Position numbers and translations under genes: made by a program | The notes under the pieces: model-generated | What the model saw: only the letters and a program-made list of their open reading frames with translations | What the model was told of the DNA's origin: nothing | Database searches by the model: none | Source of the DNA: Sporosarcina luteola | Lineage (GTDB): Bacteria; Bacillota; Bacilli; Bacillales_A; Planococcaceae | Direction of reading: 5' to 3' | NCBI RefSeq assembly: GCF_023715245.1 | Contig: NZ_JAMBNV010000001.1 | Span: 2,232,001-2,296,000 of the forward strand | Length of the DNA stretch: 64,000 nt | Part shown: one piece after another, positions 53,169-60,310 of the stretch | How the letters are laid out: each line of letters begins with the position of its first letter | Numbering within the stretch: position 1 is the first letter of the stretch

Positions 53169-53554
53169 TGGTATAGTCTCCTTTCATTTTCAACAAGTCC
53201 CGAGATAAAAGTTCTGAATTCCATCGCCGAACGGATTCCCAGCGCTTCTCGAATTCTCTTCTTTGGAATTCCCTCGTCAAGCAGCATTAATATTTCCTGG
53301 GTGGTTATGTCCTGTTTTTTCTCAAGGATAGCTTCAAGATACGTATCTGTATTCCAAAGCTCGTCACCTACTTTCCGCATTTCTATATAATTGGGACACC
53401 CACCACAAAGAGCTTCGACCATCTCCCTGTCATTCGATCGGTCCCCCATCATCACCAATTCTTTAAATAGACAGGTGTCACACACCCTCAACGTTTTACA
53501 AACTTTCAAGAACTTTTTCTTCTTACGCATACGTAGCTCTTCCTTAGTCTTCAA
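53165..53554 (-). CDS. Zinc-finger-like protein with C-terminal HTH
   Basis: 129 residues from a TTG 8 nt after GGAGGTG. Cysteines in VCDTCLFKELV and CGGCPNYIEM form a likely zinc site. A C-terminal helix-turn-helix-like region reads TTQEILMLLDEGIPKKRIREALGI. It is coupled to DUF5348 and follows parR by 23 nt. It may regulate partition or transfer genes. Confidence 0.55.
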   Translation of the reverse strand: MKTKEELRMRKKKKFLKVCKTLRVCDTCLFKELVMMGDRSNDREMVEALCGGCPNYIEMRKVGDELWNTDTYLEAILEKKQDITTQEILMLLDEGIPKKRIREALGIRSAMEFRTFISGLVENERRLYQ

Positions 53555-53577
53555 TGTTTTCGCACCTCCATAAATGG

Positions 53578-53946
53578 TTAGAATTCAATGCCAAAAGACG
53601 ACAGCATCGCACTAGCGCTATCGTCTATCGCTTGTTCCGTTATTGTCGAGTCTTCATTTGTATCAACCGCCTGGACATTCCCGGCTGACAGACTGCTCTC
53701 AATTTTCGTCAATAGCTCCAAATGTTGTTTCATCAAGTCTTCTCGCAATAGCTGCACTTCTTTTAACAATTGCCTGTTTTCCTCATTCGATTTTTGATTT
53801 GCCGATAGTGTCCGTACCGCGAAACGCAGCATCTGCCTGATGGTCTCGCTTCGCTTGTTGTCTGGTACGCGTGCCAATAGGTTGTAGATTTCTTCATCCT
53901 CTTCTTGAAGACGGAAGCTATATCGCTTTTCCCAATTTGCATTCAT
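53578..53946 (-). CDS. parR: ParR-like partition adaptor
   Basis: 122 residues. An N-terminal ribbon-helix-helix (KRYSFRLQEEDEEIYNLLARVPDNKRSETIRQMLRFAV) leads into a coiled coil and a C-terminal acidic segment. It follows the ParM-like gene by one nt (stop TGA, then ATG). Size and position fit ParR, which binds centromere DNA and caps the ParM filament with its C-terminus. Confidence 0.8.
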   Translation of the reverse strand: MNANWEKRYSFRLQEEDEEIYNLLARVPDNKRSETIRQMLRFAVRTLSANQKSNEENRQLLKEVQLLREDLMKQHLELLTKIESSLSAGNVQAVDTNEDSTITEQAIDDSASAMLSSFGIEF

Positions 53947-53947
53947 A

Positions 53948-55015
53948 TCACATCACTGACTTATGACGGCGATCCAGCTGCTCAAATACGGACTTGCCTA
54001 ATCTCAAATATCCGATTGTGTTGGCAAATTGGCTTTCCGTTATCTTCAACAAACGGTTATCAAAATGGGGCTGGATAAAAGACTCGAACAGTTCGCCACC
54101 CCCACCGGCCAAGAAAATTGCATCGAACAGATCCGATTCTTCAGCCCATACGTTTTTCAAGCGATCTACAATGTTAGTGGCTATGGACTTCTTACTGGAT
54201 TGAATAATTTGACTAAAATCAATACTATTTCCTTTATACTTCAATTGTTCATCCTTTAAAATCCGATTGATATAAAGCTCACTCAAATCCGCACCACCTG
54301 TTTGCGTCTTGAAGGATTGTCGAATATCCCTATACAAATTATTTACACCGTCATCGACAGTACCGGATAACTTCGCCTTTGGAACAAAAGATCCATTCTC
54401 CTGAATCTCAACCACAACAAAATCTGTCGTTCTAAAACCGATATCAATTAATCCGATCAGAGACCCTTGATTCATGAATTGGGGATAAGTGAACTTCCCT
54501 TCATGATTGATCAGGGCTGAAAAGATGGCTGAAGCCCCTTGCGGAAATACTAGTGCGCGTTCTACGTTCACTTGTTTCGCCCCCTCAACTAACGGACCCG
54601 ACTTCCATTCAATAAACGACTGGATGCCAGTGATGGAGGATTGAAAGTCTTTGGCTTGTGCCTTATAGAAGTCTAGCGGTAGACCGGTTGAAAGATTGAC
54701 TGAGCCTCCTCTGCCACCCGTGACAAGCTGTATGGCTGTATTCAAAAGGATATGAGTGTAAATATGATTGAACCGTTCACGTTCAAAGATACGAGATAAC
54801 GAACGTGATTCATTGGCAAGCTCACCTACAAAATAATCTTCATTCTCGATGGTTACATGCATGTTTGCCATGTCATTCGGTGTATCCCCAAGGATATTCG
54901 TAATTCCCCTGTCGTACCCTTTCCCGACCAGTGAAGGGAAAATGATACGCTTCCCTGATGATGATATTGCCTTAACAAATCCATATCCCAAATCGACTGC
55001 AACGTTCTCCAACAC
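53948..55015 (-). CDS. parM: ParM-like actin-type partition ATPase
   Basis: 355 residues. Actin-fold phosphate loops DLGYGFVKAI (phosphate 1) and IGLIDIGFRTTDFVVV (phosphate 2) and the adenosine segment IFLAGGGGELF are present. ParM/Alp proteins polymerise with ATP and push sister plasmids apart. With the ParR-like gene this forms a type II segregation system, strong evidence for a low-copy plasmid. The centromere is probably upstream in the noncoding DNA near 55500 or in one of the repeat clusters. Confidence 0.88.
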   Translation of the reverse strand: MLENVAVDLGYGFVKAISSSGKRIIFPSLVGKGYDRGITNILGDTPNDMANMHVTIENEDYFVGELANESRSLSRIFERERFNHIYTHILLNTAIQLVTGGRGGSVNLSTGLPLDFYKAQAKDFQSSITGIQSFIEWKSGPLVEGAKQVNVERALVFPQGASAIFSALINHEGKFTYPQFMNQGSLIGLIDIGFRTTDFVVVEIQENGSFVPKAKLSGTVDDGVNNLYRDIRQSFKTQTGGADLSELYINRILKDEQLKYKGNSIDFSQIIQSSKKSIATNIVDRLKNVWAEESDLFDAIFLAGGGGELFESFIQPHFDNRLLKITESQFANTIGYLRLGKSVFEQLDRRHKSVM

Positions 55016-55024
55016 AATGACCTC

Positions 55025-55486
55025 CTATAATTTCATATTTAACTTTGCTGCAATGACCCAGCATACATAAATAATGAGTGATAGCCTTGTGATTCTATCA
55101 ATTAATGTAAAACTCAAAGACGGTATTGAAATGCCCACAGATTTACTGGAGGGATAGAACAGCTTCACTTTTCCCGTCAGCATGTCTCCTATAATGTGAG
55201 CAAGGATTCCACCAATACATGCATATGTCACCCACAACTCGACAAATGGATAAACCAGTATGCCGACAACGAGAGCAAATAGAAGCGAATGAGTAAAGGT
55301 ACGATGACCAAACAATGAATGGATTGGAAGGGATACAAAGAAAAACAGCTTCCCGAACTTTGATTTCGGTTCATCAAGATCTGGAATGACTCCTGCAACA
55401 GCTCCAACCGCAGCCCCTTTCCAATCACCCCCTGTCACCGTATATCCTGCTACCATTCCTGATATAGCGTGAGTGGACCACTCCAC
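55025..55486 (-). CDS. YdjM/DUF457-type membrane hydrolase
   Basis: 153 residues from a GTG at 55486; GAGGTG lies upstream. Metal-binding motifs STHAISG, PDLDEPKS, FGHRTFTHSLL and AHIIGDMLT are present with four hydrophobic helices, as in DUF457/YdjM LexA-regulated proteins. The role is unknown; the His/Asp motifs suggest a metal-dependent membrane hydrolase. It is first in the leftward partition/transfer block. Confidence 0.8.
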   Translation of the reverse strand: MEWSTHAISGMVAGYTVTGGDWKGAAVGAVAGVIPDLDEPKSKFGKLFFFVSLPIHSLFGHRTFTHSLLFALVVGILVYPFVELWVTYACIGGILAHIIGDMLTGKVKLFYPSSKSVGISIPSLSFTLIDRITRLSLIIYVCWVIAAKLNMKL

Positions 55487-55569
55487 CAGACAACACCTCA
55501 CTTATTAATTCATCAGCCTCCATGTCCTTTCAATCTCCATTCTCACCTATCTTTTGATCAAACAAAGGC

Positions 55570-55640
55570 AAACATGGGCTGAAAAATTGAGGGAGTGCGA
55601 ACAACACATCGCTACACCATCATTTTTCCAGCCCATGTTT
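55570..55640 (-). ncRNA. Long structured hairpin before the conjugation operon
   Basis: Arms AAACATGGGCTGAAAAAT (55570-55587) and ATTTTTCCAGCCCATGTTT (55622-55640) form a 17-bp stem with one bulge. The 34-nt loop has its own smaller stem AGTGCGA/TCGCTAC. It lies about 85 nt upstream of the first gene of the operon. It might be a terminator, an antitermination element or a partition site; it lacks a long U-run leftwards. Confidence 0.5.
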
Positions 55641-55697
55641 TAGATTGTTTTTTGTATTTTCTGATTAGGCAGCCTAATGCTGAAATATTCCATTTCT

Positions 55698-55765
55698 CAA
55701 TAAGAAAAAGCTGCCATGTAAAGGCAGCCGATTCTTCAACTAAAGCACCCGTTAGTTGAAGGGAG
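55698..55765. repeat. Dispersed repeat, copy R3
   Basis: Begins CTCAATAAGAAAAAGCTGCC and ends CTAAAGCACCCGTTAGTTGAAG, with a small GCTGCC/GGCAGC hairpin inside. It is located at the 3' side of the 58-residue membrane protein gene. Confidence 0.6.
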
Positions 55766-55770
55766 TTTCT

Positions 55771-55947
55771 TTATTTTACATTATTTTTCGTGTCAATCTT
55801 GGTGAAAAACGTACTCATCAAAACCATAAAAACAGGTAATAAACTCCATAAAAAGAATCCCCAATGTTGTGTAGTTAAAGATAATACTAAGAAGAAAGCA
55901 AGTGCTACAATTGAAATATAAACAGTACGTCTTTGGTATTTCTTCAC
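55771..55947 (-). CDS. 58-residue membrane protein
   Basis: Starts at a GTG 6 nt after AAAGGGGTG. The product (MKKYQRRTVYISIVALAFFL...) has two hydrophobic stretches, about 8-25 and 31-48, and a polar tail. It lies between repeat copies. No family recognised. Confidence 0.6.
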   Translation of the reverse strand: MKKYQRRTVYISIVALAFFLVLSLTTQHWGFFLWSLLPVFMVLMSTFFTKIDTKNNVK

Positions 55948-56007
55948 CTAGAACACCCCTTTTCTAGAAATCGAAATATTACGTATTTATTTTAACGTAT
56001 CTTATTC

Positions 56008-56035
56008 CATCAACCTGCTTCGTTAGTTCAATAAA
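56008..56035. repeat. Dispersed repeat, copy R4 (fragment)
   Basis: CATCAACCTGCTTCGTTAGTT plus CAATAAAA. Shows the intact AACCTGCTTCGTTAG core that is split by the IS at 56609/58369. Confidence 0.55.
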
Positions 56036-56120
56036 AGTGCCAAACCAGTATATTAGAAAAGCACCCCTTTCGCACAACATTTTACATATATTAACTTATT
56101 CAACAGAATCTCAATAAAAC

Positions 56121-56210
56121 CTTCTTCTTCAACTAACCTGCCGTGTTAGTTCAATAAGAAAAAGGCTTTACTCGTTCTTGAAGTAAAGCACCCGTTAGTT
56201 GAATAAGAAC
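56121..56210. repeat. Dispersed repeat, copy R5 (full unit)
   Basis: CTTCTTCTTCAACTAACC and TGCCGTGTTAGTTCAAT at one end, and CACCCGTTAGTTGAATAAG at the other. A GGCTTTACT/AGTAAAGC hairpin lies in the middle. It is the most complete copy and shows the 90-bp palindromic unit. Other features in 55948-56285 were not found. Confidence 0.7.
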
Positions 56211-56285
56211 AGACGCCCCACTGTTAGTACCCACTCAATTATTGTTCCTTTTAATCCTACTGATTATTTTAAAGACACTAAGGAA

Positions 56286-56522
56286 TTATACTTTTAAATA
56301 AAAGCCAATATTGTCTTTTCCCCCAAACCATTTATCGGCTATTTCGTCTGTCGTTAGAATGAATAGATCTTTCACAAAGCTCCATTCCAGATCATTCTCT
56401 GATTCAGGCTCAAAACTTAACATTGAATCCCGCAAAGTTTCCTCATTCCGATAAAGTGCAGTAATTGAGGCTTGAATCAAGACACGACCTAATTTTTGTT
56501 GATCCACTTCAGCTATTTTCAC
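56286..56522 (-). CDS. Hypothetical 78-residue protein
   Basis: Begins MKIAEVDQQKLGRVLIQASITAL and ends KWFGGKDNIGFYLKV, a small mixed-fold protein. No motif recognised. It stands alone between repeat copies, with no strong ribosome site visible. Confidence 0.5.
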   Translation of the reverse strand: MKIAEVDQQKLGRVLIQASITALYRNEETLRDSMLSFEPESENDLEWSFVKDLFILTTDEIADKWFGGKDNIGFYLKV

Positions 56523-56590
56523 ATTTATCCCTCATTCCTTTTGTACTGTCTTCTCAAAGTTGACAAAGTTACTTTTCAATCGTAAAAAAT

Positions 56591-56610
56591 TCTTCTTATT
56601 CAACTAACCT
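56591..56610. repeat. Dispersed repeat R6, left half (split by IS110)
   Basis: TCTTCTTATTCAACTAACCT ends at the left edge of the IS. The missing half, GCTTCGTTAGTTGAAGAAG, lies at 58371-58389. Confidence 0.75.
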
Positions 56611-56983
56611 CCCTCTATAAACATTGAAGTATCAACGGTTTACATCACTTCGTGATGTGAGGAAAATTATTTTTATGCTGATTAATAAACATAGATTTGA
56701 AATTATTGTTTTTATTACCAAGATGAGAGTACGCTTCGCTAAAACTAATGGAAAACATTAGCTTTTCTTATCCATTATTTGATGCACAATGGATCTCTGC
56801 GATGCTTATGACGACGTACCCTCCCATGTCTCTTGGCGTCTGAGCGCTGACATTCCTTCGTTCGGTCTATTCATAAGGCAGAGGCCTGCTAAGCTGCTTC
56901 AGGGACTCTTGGTCTTAGTGTTAGTACTGTGCCGGCTTCTCCGTGTCATCCTTATTGTTATAGATTAATTGATTTGAAATGTA
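56611..56983 (-). ncRNA. 3' non-coding region of the IS, candidate guide (bridge/seeker) RNA
   Basis: No open frame is present. On the transposase strand it contains ACTAAC and then GAAGCAG (complement of 56894-56900 and 56920-56925). These match the left and right flanks of the insertion target, ACTAACCT and GCTTCGTT. Several hairpins are visible, such as CATCAC/GTGATG near 56646 and CTAATG/CATTAG near 56738. IS110 elements carry such RNAs in a non-coding end. Function not demonstrated. Confidence 0.45.
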
Positions 56984-58261
56984 TTACGCTGCCACTGCGA
57001 GACAATGGAGATCATTCATCATATGCCGTTCATCGAAATGAACTTTCTTTTTACAAATTCCATGTAACACTTTCAGTAATTTACCGCATAGCACGACCAT
57101 CGATTGTTTTCCCCGTAGGGGATTTTGTTGGCGCGTCGTGTAGTATTCATGAAGCCGTTTAAACGCTTCGTTGTGCCTGATTAGTGGAACGATGACTTTA
57201 AATAGTACGCTCCTTAACCTCTTCCGGCCTCGTTTAGAGATCTGTTTCCGCCCCTGATGTTGGCCGGATGAATTTTCACGTAATGTTAATCCCGCTAGTT
57301 TGATGAGTTGGCGTGGATCCTCATAATGTGAAAAGCTACCGACTTCAGAGAGTAGATCAACGATTGTAGCATCCCCTAAGCCGGGTACAGTGGAGAGGTA
57401 TATATACTCTCCTGTAGACTTAGCCAACTCGGCTAATTGGCTATTTACCTCTTCTATTTCTCCCTCTAACAATCGGTACTGACGGATGAGCGTGGCGATT
57501 TCGAATCGTGCCATCTGTGATCCTTCCGTCAACCCGATAGATTGGTTGGCTACATCAACCAGAAGTCTTGCCTTTGGTAATTGCGGCGCTCTCATCCCCT
57601 CTACCTGCCGGTAGAGAAAGACTAACTCTTCAGCCGTCTTCCCTATGATGTCCTGTGGCAACGGTGTTTTCTCGAGTGTAGCGAACGCCATCTTCCCGAA
57701 GGTCGGATAGACCTGTGTAAACTCCGGGAAGTACCGATCAAGCCAGCGAATGATCCGGTTCTTGAGACTCGACAAGTCCTCTGTCAGCTTTGAACGAAGT
57801 GTAGAGCCAATTCGCAACTCTGCCTCAATATCCTTTAGGATGCGGGGATAGCTGAAACGCCCGTCCTTCATGAGCCGAGCAATGACGACTGCATCTTTCT
57901 TATCGTTCTTCGTCTGTAAGTTATCATCCAGTTCCTTTGACCGCTTGACGTGTAATGGGTTGACCATTACAAGCGGGATTCCATAGGAATCAAAGAAATA
58001 AGCAAGGTTCATCCAATAGTGGCCGGTAGGCTCAATCCCAACGATAACATCAGTTTTCTCATGTGCTTTCATAGCACGAAGCACATTTTGATATAATGCT
58101 TCAAATCCTTCTCTGGATTGATGTACGGCAAAAGCTTTCTCAAGTACACGTCCGCGTTCATCTACAAAGCATGCGTAATGAGTACTCTTAGCGATATCCA
58201 TGCCGACAATTAATGTGTTTTCAGTTACTTGATTTAGCTTTTCATTCCACTTAGAATACAT
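56984..58261 (-). CDS. IS110-family transposase (DEDD)
   Basis: 425 residues, intact. The N-terminal RuvC-like DEDD domain has VGMDIAKSTHYACFVDERG, VIVGIEPTGHYWMN and KNDKKDAVVIARLM. The C-terminal Transposase_20 domain has LSTVPGLGDATIVDLLSEVGSF and AGLTLRENSSGQHQGRKQISKRGRKRLRSVLF, with the catalytic Ser of GRKQIS. Members recombine DNA with help of a bridge RNA. An AGGAGG-type site lies upstream (TAACAGGAGGACTACTTT). Confidence 0.93.
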   Translation of the reverse strand: MYSKWNEKLNQVTENTLIVGMDIAKSTHYACFVDERGRVLEKAFAVHQSREGFEALYQNVLRAMKAHEKTDVIVGIEPTGHYWMNLAYFFDSYGIPLVMVNPLHVKRSKELDDNLQTKNDKKDAVVIARLMKDGRFSYPRILKDIEAELRIGSTLRSKLTEDLSSLKNRIIRWLDRYFPEFTQVYPTFGKMAFATLEKTPLPQDIIGKTAEELVFLYRQVEGMRAPQLPKARLLVDVANQSIGLTEGSQMARFEIATLIRQYRLLEGEIEEVNSQLAELAKSTGEYIYLSTVPGLGDATIVDLLSEVGSFSHYEDPRQLIKLAGLTLRENSSGQHQGRKQISKRGRKRLRSVLFKVIVPLIRHNEAFKRLHEYYTTRQQNPLRGKQSMVVLCGKLLKVLHGICKKKVHFDERHMMNDLHCLAVAA

Positions 58262-58368
58262 AAAGTAGTCCTCCTGTTAGATGATGGGTCAATTCCACGT
58301 TGACACTCAGCATCATACAAGAGGGCTCTTTTTCTTTCAAGATGGCGCAAATCCTTCAAACAGGAATG

Positions 58369-58400
58369 CTGCTTCGTTAGTTGAAGAAGATAATTGAAGC
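58369..58400. repeat. Dispersed repeat R6, right half
   Basis: CTGCTTCGTTAGTTGAAGAA then GATAATTGAAG. Continues the repeat interrupted at 56610. Confidence 0.75.
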
Positions 58401-58432
58401 ATCAATCGCGTCCGATTGCTTAACAAATAAAT

Positions 58433-58834
58433 TTATTTAATCCTTCCTTTTCCTCTAATCTGATATTCCACCTGGTTGCTAATTTGATTTAATTCATAAG
58501 CATAACCATAATCTTTATCTTTTCTAAAAGATCTAGCGCTTATCATATACTCTTTACCTTCTTTAATAAGGTTGTATACCATTGCTTCCTCAATAAATAT
58601 TTTATATCGTTCCCTATTACCTTCGTCTTCAGCGGCGTTGTACCCAATAATCCACATTTCAGTATATTCCCCTGGTTTTGTATAATCTTGTTTAGTTTCA
58701 ACTTTAAAAAGAGCCATAGTAATGCCTTGGTTCTTTTCGGAATTGGAACTTAAAAAAAAGAAGAAGTACCATATTACAAGTATCGTAAAAGCCAAAAATC
58801 CGAATAAAAATTTCTTATTTGTAAACACCTTCAA
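58433..58834 (-). CDS. Single-helix exported protein
   Basis: 133 residues with a strong N-terminal helix (FLFGFLAFTILVIWYFFFFL) and a polar extracytoplasmic domain (FKVETKQDYTKPGEYTEMWIIG, YMISARSFRKDKDYGYAYEL). No catalytic motif. It lies between repeat copies; function unknown. Confidence 0.55.
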   Translation of the reverse strand: MKVFTNKKFLFGFLAFTILVIWYFFFFLSSNSEKNQGITMALFKVETKQDYTKPGEYTEMWIIGYNAAEDEGNRERYKIFIEEAMVYNLIKEGKEYMISARSFRKDKDYGYAYELNQISNQVEYQIRGKGRIK

Positions 58835-58890
58835 CTCCCCCTAGAGTTAAACAATCTGGCCCAATAGTTGAACACAAGTTACATAACACT

Positions 58891-58973
58891 GTTAAGCTAT
58901 CCTGCTCCGTTAGTTCAATAAGAAAAAAGGCTTTACCCCTTCTTGAAGTAAAGCACCCGTTACTACAATAAGA
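58891..58973. repeat. Dispersed repeat, copy R7
   Basis: Near-full copy: CCTGCTCCGTTAGTTCAAT, AAAGGCTTTACC, TTGAAGTAAAGCACCCGTTA. It lies just after the 3' end of the next gene. Confidence 0.65.
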
Positions 58974-59147
58974 TTATTTTGAGCACGCTTCTACCAGCAG
59001 AATGATTACCACAATAATTAAAATGCCTAAACACCCACTGTTGCTGGGTGCTCCTGTGTGGGCTTGAGCCCACGCATCGTTCAAAGTACCACCAGGGTTT
59101 TTTCGTTGTTCTTTAGCTTTTAACCTTTCTCTTTCTTCCTCGGACAT
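58974..59147 (-). CDS. Small membrane protein, DUF6366-like
   Basis: 57 residues from MSEEERERLKAKEQRKNPGG; GGGGGG precedes this ATG, chosen over one 12 nt upstream. The charged N-terminus with NPGGTLNDAWAQAHTG resembles the DUF6366 pattern, followed by a Gly/Ile/Val-rich helix (GCLGILIIVVIILLVEAC). Family assignment is tentative. Confidence 0.55.
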   Translation of the reverse strand: MSEEERERLKAKEQRKNPGGTLNDAWAQAHTGAPSNSGCLGILIIVVIILLVEACSK

Positions 59148-59197
59148 TATACCCCCCATTTTTTTACGCTTTTTAAAAACATGAAATCTCTCTTTAC

Positions 59198-59230
59198 TTC
59201 TTCATCTAACCTGCACCGTTACTTTGAGTG
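59198..59230. repeat. Dispersed repeat, copy R8 (fragment)
   Basis: CTTCTTCATCTAACCTGC plus ACCGTTACTTTGAG, a degenerate end of the same family. Confidence 0.5.
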
Positions 59231-59509
59231 AAAATCTTCACAACATTTAAATTTATTTTACCATAAGTCTCCAAATACAACACCGCAAATTTTTAAACGG
59301 TCGCTTCTATTTGTATTCAATTAATGTGCTAATTCATGGGTTCTACCCAACAACCGAACCCGTTATGGTGAACGTCATATTTCCTTTTTCCAACCCCCTT
59401 TACTTCGATGATATTAACCTGCATTTGATGAGTGAATTTCCAAAGGTGTAGCCCTATATATAAGAGTGAGATAGGACGCCATTGGCAAAACGGCCAAGAA
59501 TCGCTTTAT

Positions 59510-59639
59510 GACAACGTTTGTTGTCGTTTTAGGGTGTGACAGAAAAGTCACAGGGGTGTGATTTAATTGTCACACCCACTTTCGAGAAATTCCCCTTTAA
59601 TTCAAAAAGTCAAGGGGTGTGATAAATATGTCACACCCC
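59510..59639. repeat. Inverted repeats beside the candidate Rep gene
   Basis: Three TGTGA-N8-TCACA elements: 59535-59552, 59554-59577 (GGGTGTGA/TCACACCC) and 59614-59639 (GGGGTGTGA/TCACACCCC). A GACAAC/GTTGTC hairpin lies at 59510-59525. The copies share an 8-nt spacer, and the first two lie 22 bp apart. The last hairpin may also end the Rep transcript. The rest of the 59231-59509 gap contains only a GGGTTC/GAACCC dyad (59338-59361). Confidence 0.65.
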
Positions 59640-59646
59640 AAATAGG

Positions 59647-60306
59647 TCATTTACCGGCTTTTTGCTTTTTTTTGAACTCCAAAAAGGTTTTCCTTTTATA
59701 CAGTTTCCCGTGTTCCTCGTTTTGGTGAATCCATAATTTCCATGGCAGCAATACTTTCTTCCTCTCCAACCGATCAAAGTTGATAATCAGTTTGGATAAA
59801 GTGGCATCCACCTTGTTTCGATCACCTGCATAGATAATTTCAGGATTCATAAATAGAGGTCTTCGTGAAACATTGCGGTTAAACTCTTTGACCTCTTGAG
59901 CATCTACAAATTCATAGATCACTCCTTTTTCAATCAACTTGCTTAATACTCGGCTACAGCTCTCCCTGCTCCTGTTCAAATAGATTGCTAAATCCGAAAC
60001 AGTCATGAATTGTCCGGTCTCTTGATCCGTGACTGCATTCGAATGAAACTCAACTAATGGAGACAGTGAAAATAAAAAACCTAGCTCTGCATTCGTCAGG
60101 TGTTCATTCCTGACTAGCACATCTAGGTTATCTTTGATTCCCTGTACAAAAGTTGCCTTGTTCTTCTGTTCCAGTTTGTAGAGGCCGTACCCCTGCTCAT
60201 TCGCTTTACGCTCTTCATTAGCTACACTCACTAAATCAACGACTGACTTACTATCGCGCAATCTAGCCTTCTTCTCTGCTGTCTCTAGATGCTCCTTTAA
60301 ATTCAT
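59647..60306 (-). CDS. Winged-helix protein, candidate replication initiator
   Basis: 219 residues. Residues 85-190 contain a winged helix, LTNAELGFLFSLSPLVEF, FMTVSDLAIYLNRSRESCSRVLSKLIEKGVIYEF and then RRPLFMNPEIIYAGDRNKVDATL. This layout (wHTH then R-x-x-x-F-x-NP-x-I-x-x-GDR) resembles the RepL/RepA-type replication proteins of Firmicutes. The flanking inverted repeats strengthen the idea. A plain MarR-like regulator is the alternative. RecD2 follows upstream by 4 nt. Confidence 0.6.
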   Translation of the reverse strand: MNLKEHLETAEKKARLRDSKSVVDLVSVANEERKANEQGYGLYKLEQKNKATFVQGIKDNLDVLVRNEHLTNAELGFLFSLSPLVEFHSNAVTDQETGQFMTVSDLAIYLNRSRESCSRVLSKLIEKGVIYEFVDAQEVKEFNRNVSRRPLFMNPEIIYAGDRNKVDATLSKLIINFDRLERKKVLLPWKLWIHQNEEHGKLYKRKTFLEFKKKQKAGK

Positions 60307-60310
60307 ACAT

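Larger units (their letters stand above)
56611..58368 (-). mobile_element. IS110-family insertion sequence
   Basis: About 1760 bp with one transposase gene, 373 bp of downstream non-coding DNA and 107 bp upstream. The ends are defined by the split host repeat R6: removing 56611-58370 restores AACTAACCTGCTTCGTTAG, with CT as the shared core. No terminal inverted repeats or target duplication other than CT are seen, as usual for IS110. Short subterminal TTGAAG/CTTCAA boxes near both ends (56623, 58353) may indicate the IS1111 type. Confidence 0.85.
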
